From Parvularcula sp039822105 (GTDB lineage Bacteria > Pseudomonadota > Alphaproteobacteria > Caulobacterales > Parvularculaceae): a stretch of 64,000 nucleotides of DNA. Positions 50,628-59,658 of this stretch are shown here, piece by piece (position 1 is the stretch's first letter; every line of letters starts with the position of its first letter). The position numbers and the translations under genes were made by a program. The notes below the pieces were generated by a model, which saw nothing but the letters and a program-made list of their open reading frames with translations, made no database searches and was not told the DNA's origin. Location: assembly GCA_039822105.1 (NCBI GenBank), contig JBCBMW010000017.1:1-64000 (forward strand), in the 5' to 3' direction.

Positions 50628-51104
50628 GTGATAATTGCAGCGCGATTTCGAAAGGTTATGATGTCTCATTCTGATACCCATCGTCTGGTGAAAGTGGTTG
50701 TCGTCGCAGCACTTGCGGCTGCCCTTGCGGCGTGCGCGAACTCCGGCAACTCAACCAGCAATGCGGCGTCTGAGCTGCAATACGGACAGGTCAACAAGTA
50801 CCTCTGGACCGCGTCGCTGCAGACGATCGACTTCATGCCGCTGGACGCAGTGGACCCCCAGGCGGGTGTGATCCTGACGGATTGGTTCGCGAGCTCTGAA
50901 GTGCCGAACGAGCGTTTTCGCACCAATGTGCTGATCCTCGGCAACACACTGCGGGCCGATGCCTTGCGTGTGCGGGTGTTCAAGCAGGTGCAAAGCCCCT
51001 CCGGATCGTGGGTCGACGCGCCGATCAATCCCAACACCGAGCGTGAGGTGGAGAACGCCATTCTCACCCGTGCCCGGGAGATCCGCCTCAACTCGCTGAG
51101 CTAG
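50628..51104 (+). CDS. DUF3576 lipoprotein
   Basis: 158 aa. Lipobox ALAAC followed by the DUF3576 pattern (VNKYLWTASLQTIDFMPL, GVILTDWF, PNERFRTNV, ENAILTRAREIR). It is a conserved alphaproteobacterial gene directly upstream of leuS; function unknown. GTG 50628 has GGAGG seven bases upstream and is preferred over the ATGs at 50658/50661. Confidence 0.9.
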   Translation: MIIAARFRKVMMSHSDTHRLVKVVVVAALAAALAACANSGNSTSNAASELQYGQVNKYLWTASLQTIDFMPLDAVDPQAGVILTDWFASSEVPNERFRTNVLILGNTLRADALRVRVFKQVQSPSGSWVDAPINPNTEREVENAILTRAREIRLNSLS

Positions 51105-51143
51105 ACCCAGCCGAGGCTTTTTCATACTGAACGAATGATCCTA

Positions 51144-51173
51144 GGCTGCGGCACCTCTCCCGCAGCCCTTTTT
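51144..51173 (+). terminator. Intrinsic terminator between DUF3576 gene and leuS
   Basis: GGCTGCGG (51144-51151) pairs with CCGCAGCC (51160-51167) followed by CTTTTTG. Only 24 nt separate it from the leuS ATG, so leuS must be reached by read-through or from a promoter upstream of the hairpin; the hairpin then lies in the leuS leader. Confidence 0.65.
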
Positions 51174-51197
51174 GATGCCCGAGTGAAAGCGAACCCG

Positions 51198-53780
51198 ATG
51201 GCCAGGTACAATCCCGCAGCAGCCGAACCGAAATGGCAAAAGGCCTGGGAAGAGAAAGATTGTTTCGCTGCCGGACGGCATAGCGAGCGGCCGAAATACT
51301 ACGTGCTCGAAATGTTTCCCTATCCTTCGGGGAAGATCCATATCGGCCATGTGCGCAATTACGCGATGGGTGATGTCATCGCGCGGTTCAAAAGGGCTCG
51401 CGGCTTTGACGTGCTTCACCCGATGGGCTGGGACGCCTTTGGTCTGCCTGCAGAGAATGCGGCGATGCAGACGGGCGGCCACCCCAAGGACTGGACCTAC
51501 GGCAATATCGAGGTGATGCGCGAGCAGCTGAAGCGCATGGGCCTGGCGATCGATTGGTCGCGGGAGTTCGCGACCTGCGATCCTGAATACTACGTCCACC
51601 AACAAAAACTGTTCTTAGAGTTTTTGGACAAGGGATTTGTTGAGCGGCGTGAGAGCCTGGTGAACTGGGACCCGGTGGAGATGACCGTGCTCGCCAATGA
51701 GCAGGTGGTCGACGGTAAAGGCTGGCGCTCCGGCGCGCCGGTTGAGCGCAAGTCGATGTCGACCTGGTTCTTCAAGATCACCGACCGAGCCGAGGATTTG
51801 CTCGACGCGCTCGATGATGGACGGCTCGAGGGTTGGCCAGCGCATGTCAAAGAGATGCAGCGGAACTGGATCGGCCGGTCCGAGGGGTTGATGATGTCCT
51901 TCCCCCTTTCCGGGGATGATCTGCCGCAAGACAAATTGCCGATCTACACCACCCGGCCAGACACGCTTTACGGCGCAAGCTTTTTGGGCGTGGCACCTGA
52001 CCATCCGTTGGCGAAGCATTTTGCGGACAAGGACCCTGGGGCCGCGGCGTTCGTCGCCGAGTGCCAGGCGCAGGGGACCTCGGAAGCGGATATTGAGAAG
52101 GCCGAGAAAAAGGGTTTCCGCCTTCCCGTGACGGGACGTCATCCGTTCACCGATGAAGAGCTTCCGGTCTATATCGCCAACTTCATCCTGATGCAGTACG
52201 GCACCGGCGCGATCTTCGCCTGTCCGGCGCATGACCAGCGTGACCTTGATTTCGCTCGGAAGTACGGCCTCAACGTGATTCCTGTTGTGTGCCCACCTGA
52301 TGCTGATCCGTCCTCGTTTGAGGTCGTGGATGAAGCCTATGTCGGCCCCGGCTCCATGATGATGTCGGGTTTTCTTGATGGTCTGCCTGCGGAAGAGGCG
52401 CTTCCCGCGGCGATCAAGAGGATCGAAGAGATGGGTTGGGGTGAGGGGACCACGAATTATCGCCTGCGCGATTGGGGCCTCTCGCGTCAGCGCTATTGGG
52501 GTTGCCCGATCCCGATCATCCATTGCGACAATTGCGGCGCGGTGCCGGTGCCTGCGGATCAATTGCCCGTGGGCCTGCCGCCGATTGATGCGTCGGAGTT
52601 CAAAACGCCGGGCAACCCGCTCGATCGCGACAGTACGAAGGACTGGCGCGAGGTGCCGTGCCCCGAATGCGGACGCATGGCGCGCCGCGAGACCGACACG
52701 ATGGATACGTTTGTCGATTCCTCCTGGTACTTCGCGCGCTTTGCTTCGCAGCCGAAGGACAAGCCGGTGGAGAAGGCGGACGCCGACGCCTGGATGCCGG
52801 TCCAGCAATATATCGGCGGCATTGAGCACGCGATCCTGCACCTTCTTTACGCCCGCTACTTCACCCGCAATCTCCAAGAATGCGGGTACACAGAGGTCTC
52901 TGAACCCTTCACCAACCTCTTCACGCAAGGAATGGTGACGCACGCGACGTTCCAGGATGCTGATGGCAACTGGCTGTTCCCCGAACAGGTTGATGTGAAG
53001 GGTCAGAGGGCGTTCGCTGTCGATGGCGGGGCTGAGGTGACGATCGGCTCTGTCGAGAAAATGTCGAAATCGAAAAAGAACGTGGTGGCGCCCGAGGCGA
53101 TTGCTGATGCCTACGGAGCAGATGCGGCGCGGTTCTTTATGCTGTCGGACTCGCCGCCTGAGCGTGATGTGGAGTGGACCGATGCCGGGGTCGAGGGCGC
53201 CTGGCGGTTTGCCAATCGGGTTTATGAGACGGTGGCCAAAGGCGCGGGCGTTTTGAAGGCCAATGCGCTGATGCCGGACAATCTCTCCGATGATCTCATG
53301 GCCCTTCGTCGGACCACGCACAAAACGATCGATGGTGTGACGGGAGACATTGAGCATTTTCGCTTCAACAAAGCGATCGCGCGGCTCTATGAGTTCTTAG
53401 GCGCTTGTAAGGGCCTTAAGACGGAAGGTGATGCTGGTCCCGTCGCGGCAGAAGCGCTCGGTGCCCTGACGCAATTGACGGCGCCCTTCATGCCGCACTT
53501 AGCCGAAGAGTGCTGGGAGCTTTTGGGCGGTGATGGTCTTTGCACGGATGCCCCCTGGCCAGACGCGGATGAGGCCCTCCTCACCGAAGATGTCATCACC
53601 TTGCCGATCCAGGTGAACGGCAAGCGCCGCGGCGAGATCAAGGTGGCGCCCGATGCCGCCGAAGATGCGGTGAAGGAAGCTGCCCTCGCGCAGGCTGATG
53701 TTGCGCGCTTTATGGAAGGCAAAACCGTCCGTAAGGTGATCGTGGTACCAGGGCGGATCGTGAACGTGGTGGTGGGCTGA
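51198..53780 (+). CDS. leuS: Leucyl-tRNA synthetase
   Basis: 860 aa class I aminoacyl-tRNA synthetase. HIGH motif at 48-51 (KIHIGHVRN), KMSKS at 621-625, a CP1 editing domain (TTRPDTLYGASFL, threonine-rich) and zinc-type cysteines (CDNCG, CPECG). ATG 51198 begins the conserved MARYNPAAAEPKWQ; the ATG at 51135 overlaps the terminator and is rejected. The stop overlaps lptE by 1 nt (TGATG). Confidence 0.97.
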   Translation: MARYNPAAAEPKWQKAWEEKDCFAAGRHSERPKYYVLEMFPYPSGKIHIGHVRNYAMGDVIARFKRARGFDVLHPMGWDAFGLPAENAAMQTGGHPKDWTYGNIEVMREQLKRMGLAIDWSREFATCDPEYYVHQQKLFLEFLDKGFVERRESLVNWDPVEMTVLANEQVVDGKGWRSGAPVERKSMSTWFFKITDRAEDLLDALDDGRLEGWPAHVKEMQRNWIGRSEGLMMSFPLSGDDLPQDKLPIYTTRPDTLYGASFLGVAPDHPLAKHFADKDPGAAAFVAECQAQGTSEADIEKAEKKGFRLPVTGRHPFTDEELPVYIANFILMQYGTGAIFACPAHDQRDLDFARKYGLNVIPVVCPPDADPSSFEVVDEAYVGPGSMMMSGFLDGLPAEEALPAAIKRIEEMGWGEGTTNYRLRDWGLSRQRYWGCPIPIIHCDNCGAVPVPADQLPVGLPPIDASEFKTPGNPLDRDSTKDWREVPCPECGRMARRETDTMDTFVDSSWYFARFASQPKDKPVEKADADAWMPVQQYIGGIEHAILHLLYARYFTRNLQECGYTEVSEPFTNLFTQGMVTHATFQDADGNWLFPEQVDVKGQRAFAVDGGAEVTIGSVEKMSKSKKNVVAPEAIADAYGADAARFFMLSDSPPERDVEWTDAGVEGAWRFANRVYETVAKGAGVLKANALMPDNLSDDLMALRRTTHKTIDGVTGDIEHFRFNKAIARLYEFLGACKGLKTEGDAGPVAAEALGALTQLTAPFMPHLAEECWELLGGDGLCTDAPWPDADEALLTEDVITLPIQVNGKRRGEIKVAPDAAEDAVKEAALAQADVARFMEGKTVRKVIVVPGRIVNVVVG

Positions 53781-54364
53781 TGAAACGACTGATCCTTCTT
53801 TCGCTCGCTTTGGTTTTGGGCGCCTGCGGTTTCCAGCCGCTCTACGGTGAAATCGAAGACGAGGAGCGGACGTCGGATCAATTGGGAGCTTTCTATATTG
53901 AAAGCATCACGGGGCCCAAAGATGCCCGCACCGAAGTTGAAGACGCGATGCGGGTGCGGGTCCCGAGCGCCAACGGCAATGAGACCCACGCCGTATCGAT
54001 CGCTCTCCGTGACACGCGCCGCGGCGTGGCTGTTCGGATTTCGTCAGACACGCAGCGTTTCGACTACACGCTGGTCGCGACCCTCAGCTACCGGAACCTT
54101 GAGACCGATGAGGTGCGTCGGCAGACGATCCGGAGCATCGTGTCCTACGGTGTGGTCGACAGTCAGTATGCATCTCTTGTCGGCCGAGAAGATGCTGTCC
54201 GCCGGGCTGCGGTCGACCTCACGCGCAAAATCGAAGTCGATATGGCGCTGTTCCTGCGCGACCGGGCGCCGGATAACAGCGGCGGTGAGCTGATCAATAA
54301 CGACCCAAGCGACAACCCCCTGTTCCGGCTCGAGCAAGACGCACTGAGGGAGCGCCAACAATGA
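53780..54364 (+). CDS. lptE: LPS assembly lipoprotein LptE
   Basis: 194 aa. Lipobox LVLGAC16 followed by GFQPLYG, the diagnostic start of mature LptE. It plugs the LptD barrel and delivers LPS to the outer leaflet. Overlaps leuS by 1 nt and holA by 4 nt. Confidence 0.92.
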   Translation: MKRLILLSLALVLGACGFQPLYGEIEDEERTSDQLGAFYIESITGPKDARTEVEDAMRVRVPSANGNETHAVSIALRDTRRGVAVRISSDTQRFDYTLVATLSYRNLETDEVRRQTIRSIVSYGVVDSQYASLVGREDAVRRAAVDLTRKIEVDMALFLRDRAPDNSGGELINNDPSDNPLFRLEQDALRERQQ

Positions 54365-55416
54365 CGGCGCTCAAGGCGCGGGACATCGAACGCTTCCTCC
54401 GTGCACCCGGTGAGAATTTCGTCGTGGCGCTGGTCTATGGGCCAGAGCAGGGCCTGGTTCATGAACGAGCCACCCGGATTGCGACGGCTGTAGCGGAGGA
54501 TCTCTCCGACCCGTGGCGGGCGGTGAGCCTCACCGAGCAAGAGGCGGGGGACGCGGCCCGGTTGACTGACGAGGCCGCGGCACAGAGCTTTCTTGGCGGA
54601 CGGCGAGTGATCCGTGTACGGGCGGCTGGCGCTGGTGTTGCAGGCGCTGTCACGTCCCTTCTCAAAGCGGCTGAGGCTGGGACGTTGGCCTCAGCGGGGC
54701 TGGTGGTGCTCGAGGCGGGTGACCTCAAAAAATCCTCCGCCCTCCGAAAGGCGTGCGAGAGCTCGCCCCAGGCCGCGGCGATTGCCTGCTATCCCGAAGG
54801 TGAGCGCGATACGATCGGCGCGATCCGGGCACAATTGCAGGCCGAAGCGATCTCCATCACCGACGACGCAGTGACCGCTTTGGTCGCAGCCCTTGGCGAG
54901 GATCGCGGTGTGCTGCGGCAAGAGCTTGAGAAACTCATCCTCTATTGCGGGCCAAAGGCCACTCGCGGCGATGCGCCTTATGAGGTCACGGCTGACGATG
55001 TGGCTGGATGCTTGGCGGGTGCTCCGCAGGAGGACAGTTTCCAGGTCGCCGCACTGGCCCTTGGCGGACGGTCCAAGCCGTTGTCCGAAGCCTTGGCTGC
55101 GGCAGAGGCGGCTGGTGTTTCAGTGATCTCGCTTCTTCGTCTCACGCAAAACCGGATCCAACGGCTTCTCCCCGCTGCGACAGCAGTGGCGCAAGGTGAG
55201 GGGCCACAAGCGGCGATCAAAAAGATGAAGCCGCCCGTCTTTTTTAAAGAGCAGGATGAGATGCTCCGCCAGCTGAAGGCATGGCCATTGCCGCGGCTCG
55301 AACAAGCGGCGGATGAGATCTACAAGGCCGAGGCGGCTTGCAAGAAGACAGGTGCGCCCGATCAGTCGATTGCTGAACGCGCACTTCTTCGCCTCGCGGC
55401 GGCAGGCCAGAGATGA
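54361..55416 (+). CDS. holA: DNA polymerase III delta subunit
   Basis: 351 aa clamp-loader subunit. VALVYGPEQGLVHERA near the N-terminus replaces a Walker A (the subunit does not hydrolyse ATP), and the delta-type collar region (SVISLLRLTQNRIQRLL) is at the C-terminus. Joined by ATGA overlaps to lptE and trmD. Confidence 0.93.
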   Translation: MTALKARDIERFLRAPGENFVVALVYGPEQGLVHERATRIATAVAEDLSDPWRAVSLTEQEAGDAARLTDEAAAQSFLGGRRVIRVRAAGAGVAGAVTSLLKAAEAGTLASAGLVVLEAGDLKKSSALRKACESSPQAAAIACYPEGERDTIGAIRAQLQAEAISITDDAVTALVAALGEDRGVLRQELEKLILYCGPKATRGDAPYEVTADDVAGCLAGAPQEDSFQVAALALGGRSKPLSEALAAAEAAGVSVISLLRLTQNRIQRLLPAATAVAQGEGPQAAIKKMKPPVFFKEQDEMLRQLKAWPLPRLEQAADEIYKAEAACKKTGAPDQSIAERALLRLAAAGQR

Positions 55417-56147
55417 CCTTCTCTGTTGGCATTGTCTCTCTTTACCCTGAGATGTTTCCCGGGCCCCTTGGCGCGGGCGTGATTGGCCGGGCGAAGAAGG
55501 ACGGGCTCTGGTCATTGGCCCTTGAGAACCCGCGTGACCATACCGAGGACAAGCACCGCACTGTGGACGATACACCTGCGGGTGGCGGGCCCGGCATGGT
55601 GATGCGGGCTGATGTCTTGGCCAAGACCATTGATCTCATGGACGCGGTTCCTGGCCCGCGGCTTCTTCTTTCTCCCCGGGGTCGGCCGTTTGATCAGGCG
55701 ATGGCGCATAGGCTCGCCGAGGGTCCTGGCGCTCTCTTTGTCTGCGGGAGATTTGAAGGGATCGACCAGCGGGTGATCGAGGCGCGGAGCCTTGAAGAGG
55801 TCTCGATCGGCGACTTTGTCCTCGCCGGAGGAGAAGTCGCGGCGATGGCGATGATCGAAGCTTGCGTGCGGCTCATTCCCGGTGTACTGGGCGCGCCTTC
55901 GTCGCGGGACGATGAGAGCTTCGAGAACGGGCTTTTGGAGTACCCGCACTATACGAGACCACGGTCGTTTGAGGGGCGAGACATTCCTGATGTCCTCCTT
56001 TCCGGTGACCACAAGAAGATTGACCAGTGGCGCGGAGACCAATCTCTGGCGCTGACGCGTGCGCGACGACCGGACATGCTCTCGAATGCTGATCAGCAGG
56101 GAAGGGCGCGGTCCAATCCGCCGGATAACGAGACGGACGAGACATGA
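55413..56147 (+). CDS. trmD: tRNA (guanine37-N1)-methyltransferase
   Basis: 244 aa SPOUT enzyme making m1G37. The knot is visible in LLSPRGRPFDQ, FVCGRFEGIDQRV and SIGDFVLAGGE, with the LPHYTRP-type segment EYPHYTRP. The usual upstream partners rpsP and rimM are missing; holA precedes it with a 4-nt overlap. Confidence 0.97.
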   Translation: MTFSVGIVSLYPEMFPGPLGAGVIGRAKKDGLWSLALENPRDHTEDKHRTVDDTPAGGGPGMVMRADVLAKTIDLMDAVPGPRLLLSPRGRPFDQAMAHRLAEGPGALFVCGRFEGIDQRVIEARSLEEVSIGDFVLAGGEVAAMAMIEACVRLIPGVLGAPSSRDDESFENGLLEYPHYTRPRSFEGRDIPDVLLSGDHKKIDQWRGDQSLALTRARRPDMLSNADQQGRARSNPPDNETDET

Positions 56148-56563
56148 ATATCATTGAACAGCTCGAGGCGGAGCACGCCAAAGAGCTCAAAGCTGAAGTT
56201 CCAGAATTCGCTGCCGGTGACACCCTTCGCGTGCAAGTGCGCGTGAAAGAGGGCAACCGCACGCGTCTGCAGGCCTTTGAAGGCGTCTGCATTTCGCGCT
56301 CAGGCGGCGGCATCAATGAGAGCTTCACGGTGCGCAAGATTAGCTTCGGCGAAGGCGTGGAGCGGGTGTTCCCGGTCTACTCACCGCTGGTGGAAGAGAT
56401 CGAAGTCGTGCGCCGCGGTAAGGTTCGCCGCGCGAAACTCTACTACCTCCGTGGTCGCCAAGGTAAGTCTGCTCGGATCGCCGAAAAGGTCGATACCAAG
56501 CGCCAGGCTGCTGCCGCTGAGAAGAAAAAGGGCAAGGCTAGGAAGGCCAAGAGCGCCGAGTAA
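56144..56563 (+). CDS. rplS: Ribosomal protein L19
   Basis: 139 aa. IPEF-type AGDTLRVQVRVKEGNRTRLQAFEGVCI, VERVFP and RRGKVRRAKLYYLR are canonical. A Lys/Ala-rich C-terminal tail of about 20 residues extends it, common in alphaproteobacteria. Its ATG overlaps trmD, so this high-demand protein has no intergenic space of its own. Confidence 0.97.
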   Translation: MNIIEQLEAEHAKELKAEVPEFAAGDTLRVQVRVKEGNRTRLQAFEGVCISRSGGGINESFTVRKISFGEGVERVFPVYSPLVEEIEVVRRGKVRRAKLYYLRGRQGKSARIAEKVDTKRQAAAAEKKKGKARKAKSAE

Positions 56564-56590
56564 GCTCGCCTCTCATCACTGCTTTTCATC

Positions 56591-56623
56591 AAGGCCCGCC
56601 GATTGTCTCGCGCGGGCCTTTTT
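56591..56623 (+). terminator. Terminator of the leuS-rplS chain
   Basis: AAGGCCCGC (56591-56599) pairs with GCGGGCCTT (56612-56620), followed by TTT: a 9-bp GC-rich stem with a short T run, 28 nt after the rplS stop. Confidence 0.85.
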
Positions 56624-56656
56624 GCTTGCCTGCGCCGAAAACAGGAGGATCCGGTC

Positions 56657-57061
56657 ATGGCGAAAATCGTGGGCTTAGGCGGCGTGTTTTTTAAGTCCGG
56701 TGAACCAAAGGCGCGCAAAGAGTGGTATGCGAAGCATCTCGGCCTCCACCCTGGTGATGGGTATGATGGCGTTGAGATGCGGTGGCGTAGGCCGGACGAG
56801 GACCGGCAAGATATGTCTCTCGTCTCCTTCTTTGATCTCGATACGACCTATTTGGGCAAAGGCGGCCAACCCTTCATGCTCAATTTCGTTGTCGATAATC
56901 TCGACGCTATGCTGGCCAAGTTGCGAGCCGAGGGTTGCGATGTTGATGAGGAGGTCGTGAGCGAGTCCTACGGTAAGTTCGGTTGGCTCACCGACCCTGA
57001 TGGTGTGCGGATCGAGCTGTGGGAGCCAGCCGGCTCAGCCCCGGATCTGCCTACGGAGTAG
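56657..57061 (+). CDS. VOC-family (glyoxalase-like) protein
   Basis: 134 aa from ATG 56657 with AGGAGG upstream. A single vicinal-oxygen-chelate module (GVFFKSGEPKARKEWYAKHLGL, LTDPDGVRIELWEP). The final Glu could be a metal ligand. Substrate unknown. Confidence 0.88.
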   Translation: MAKIVGLGGVFFKSGEPKARKEWYAKHLGLHPGDGYDGVEMRWRRPDEDRQDMSLVSFFDLDTTYLGKGGQPFMLNFVVDNLDAMLAKLRAEGCDVDEEVVSESYGKFGWLTDPDGVRIELWEPAGSAPDLPTE

Positions 57062-57067
57062 GTATCT

Positions 57068-58180
57068 CTAGTTCTGCTCGCCGAAAGGCACCTGCAGTTC
57101 GCGGACAGGCTCGCCCGCCTCACTGATCACCGACATGGTGAGTGTCTCGTTTTCCCAATCGACCAAGATCTCGCCGAAATTGGCTTCGAAGTAGGGCGTG
57201 CCCAGACGCTTAGGCCCTGGCTCGATGGAGGTGTCACCGCGCTCACGACGCCAGGCGGACTGCGGCGCGTTGAGGGACGACGTGGTGAGTTCCGATAGCG
57301 GAGCGGCGAGCCCGATGGGCTCTTGATAGATCCCCGCCAGGTGGCGATCGCCTGAGACCACCACGAGGTTATCAGCGCCGCTGCTCATGATGGTTTCGTA
57401 GAGCCGCGAGCGAGCATCCGGCGTCGTGCGCCAGGCTTCCCACCCATGACCGTCAGCAATGACCTGGATGGAACTCACCAAGATTCGAAGATCAGCAGGT
57501 TCAGAGAGCGCCTCGGCCAGCCAGGCCTCTTGCTCAGCCCCCAGCATTGTTTGGTTTGCATCTTCGCTTGGCAGATATCGTCCAGGACGGGTGTCGCCTT
57601 CTGGCTTGCGGGTTAGCGCTGAGCGGAAAAAGCGTGTGTCGAGCAGGATGATCTGAACACGCTGGCCTGCTGGCCCGTAGGTTTTGGCCGTATAGATGCC
57701 CGGCCTATTCCGGCGCTCATCATCGGGGCCGAGGTTCCAGAACTCTTCGAAGATATGCTCCGTAGAGGCCTTGATCGGTAACTCGCCGCCCGCATCGTTG
57801 AGGCCGTAGTCATGATCATCCCACGTTGTTAGGAGGGGGCTTGAGGCGACGAGGCGTTGAAACTCCGGGCGCTCCGCCAGGGCCTGATAGGCATCCCTCA
57901 GTTCATTGGCCGCGGGGTCGGAGGGATCCTCGACATCGCCATAGACGTTGTCCCCAAGAAGCACGGTGAGATCGGGTGCGCGTTCGATCATAGTGCTGAG
58001 GATCGGCATCGGATCCTCTTGTTTGAGGCAGCTGCCGAACAGAATGCGGGTGAGGGCAGTCTCGCCGCTTGGCTCCTGCACATTGACTTTCGGGACAGCA
58101 CGGGGCTCGGCAGGTGCCGGGGCCGTTTCGCAAGCCGCGACGAACACAATGAAGGCGAGGAGGGAGAGGATCGGGCGCAT
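57068..58180 (-). CDS. PhoD-like metallophosphatase lipoprotein
   Basis: 370 aa. Lipobox IVFVAAC17, then FGSCLKQE, LLGDNVYGD, TTWDDHDYG and VVSGDRHLAG, the metal-binding motifs of the alkaline phosphatase D/metallophosphatase family. Extracytoplasmic phosphodiesterase or phosphatase, useful for organic phosphorus. Follows the M28 peptidase gene by 32 nt on the same strand. Confidence 0.88.
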   Translation of the reverse strand: MRPILSLLAFIVFVAACETAPAPAEPRAVPKVNVQEPSGETALTRILFGSCLKQEDPMPILSTMIERAPDLTVLLGDNVYGDVEDPSDPAANELRDAYQALAERPEFQRLVASSPLLTTWDDHDYGLNDAGGELPIKASTEHIFEEFWNLGPDDERRNRPGIYTAKTYGPAGQRVQIILLDTRFFRSALTRKPEGDTRPGRYLPSEDANQTMLGAEQEAWLAEALSEPADLRILVSSIQVIADGHGWEAWRTTPDARSRLYETIMSSGADNLVVVSGDRHLAGIYQEPIGLAAPLSELTTSSLNAPQSAWRRERGDTSIEPGPKRLGTPYFEANFGEILVDWENETLTMSVISEAGEPVRELQVPFGEQN

Positions 58181-58212
58181 AACGCCCGCCTACCGCTCAA
58201 ATGTGTCGGTTT

Positions 58213-59622
58213 TTACTCCGACATCACCGCGGCGTCGTCAGCCCGGAAACCGCCGGGCGTGTTTGCCGCCATCCATGTGAAGGCCGCATAGGCCGCCACG
58301 TTCTGCGCCAACTCCTCGGGGTCGATCTTGTCGAGCGTATCGTCGGATGTGTGGTGCAGGTCGAAATAGTCCCAGCCGTTTTGGGTGAGGGAGACCACCG
58401 GGACACCGCGTGCACTCAGGCGCGAGACATCCGGGCCGCCGCGGGATGTGTTGTTGCCCCGGGCAATGCCGATGGGCTGCAGCACCCGCGCCATCTCATC
58501 GACGAGGCCCTCTTTGCCCTCGCCGACGCCTGCATCGAGGCGCCAGATCTTGCGTGCACCAAAGTCGCTCTCGGCGGCCATCGCGTGGAGGTGCAGCTCA
58601 TCTTCGTGAGCAACAGCGTAAGCCTCAGCGCCGACGAGGCCGACCTCTTCAGAGCCATAATACACCACACGGATGGTCCTGAGCGGCGTCTTACCGGTCT
58701 CTTCGATATGGTCGAGGATGAGTTTCGCCGCGCCCGTCGCAATGCCGATCCCTGCGCCGTCATCGACGGCACCTGTTCCGAGGTCCCAGCTGTCGAGGTG
58801 GCCGCTGATCAGAACGATTTCGTCCGTCTGCCCCGGGATCTCTCCGATGACATTGCCTGACTCAGACTCGTCTTGAGTCTTCACCCCAAGGTCGAGGGAG
58901 ACCGTGACGGGCCCGCGGTCCATCGCGCGTTTCAGTTGCTCCGCATCAGGATAGCTGAGCGCAGCTGTGGGGACCTTGGGGACGCTTGGGTCGTACCGCA
59001 TCTGCCCGGTGTGCGGGAACCGGTGAAGGTCTGTGCCAACTGAGCGGATGAGGGCAGCAAGAGCGCCGCGGCGGCCCGCTTCCACGGCGGCGCCTGAACG
59101 TTTCTGGACGGCCACGCCGTAACCTGAGCCGTCCTGTGTCCTGGTCATGAACTCGTCGACAAACACGATCTTGCCGCTGAGGTCGAGATCAACGGGCGCT
59201 TCCCTCAAGTCGTTCAGGGTTTCGAAGCGGACGACCTCACCGCGCACGCCGCCGCTCTCGGTGCCGACTGAGCCGCCGAGCGCTGTGATCTGCAACCGCT
59301 GGGGGAAGGGGCTTTCGATCGCCGCGTATTCGTAGGTCCGCTCCCAATAGGGCACCATGAAGGTCTCTGTACGGACATTCTCAAAGCCGAGCGAGGTGAG
59401 CTTCGCCTCGGACCACACCCGGGCGCGCGCTTCGGCTTCAGAGCCTGCTAGCCTTTGGCCCACTTCGGTCGTGAGGTCCTCGACCACCTGATAGCCGACC
59501 CGGTCCTCAAGACCCCGCCGCATCAGCATATCGGCGGTATCCTTCACATCCTCAGGGATGCCCTCGGCTTGGGCATATGAGAATAGTGATGAAATAACGG
59601 CAGTAGCGGCTAAACGTTTCAT
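58213..59622 (-). CDS. Exported M28-family aminopeptidase
   Basis: 469 aa with a signal peptide (AATAVISSLFSYAQA). A PA-like domain in the middle precedes the M28 core: SGHLDSWDLGTGAVDDGAG (Zn-binding His and Asp) and YGSEEVGLVGA (catalytic Glu), with a further Asp in MAAESDFG. Periplasmic Zn aminopeptidase that would supplement the two S9 peptidases. Confidence 0.9.
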   Translation of the reverse strand: MKRLAATAVISSLFSYAQAEGIPEDVKDTADMLMRRGLEDRVGYQVVEDLTTEVGQRLAGSEAEARARVWSEAKLTSLGFENVRTETFMVPYWERTYEYAAIESPFPQRLQITALGGSVGTESGGVRGEVVRFETLNDLREAPVDLDLSGKIVFVDEFMTRTQDGSGYGVAVQKRSGAAVEAGRRGALAALIRSVGTDLHRFPHTGQMRYDPSVPKVPTAALSYPDAEQLKRAMDRGPVTVSLDLGVKTQDESESGNVIGEIPGQTDEIVLISGHLDSWDLGTGAVDDGAGIGIATGAAKLILDHIEETGKTPLRTIRVVYYGSEEVGLVGAEAYAVAHEDELHLHAMAAESDFGARKIWRLDAGVGEGKEGLVDEMARVLQPIGIARGNNTSRGGPDVSRLSARGVPVVSLTQNGWDYFDLHHTSDDTLDKIDPEELAQNVAAYAAFTWMAANTPGGFRADDAAVMSE

Positions 59623-59658
59623 AACGCATAGCTTCCGCCGATGTGCCGATCCGTCAAG

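Noticed and set aside
51615..53357. 580-aa minus-strand frame inside leuS
   Set aside because: Antisense shadow of LeuS with low-complexity Arg/His composition and no recognisable motif.
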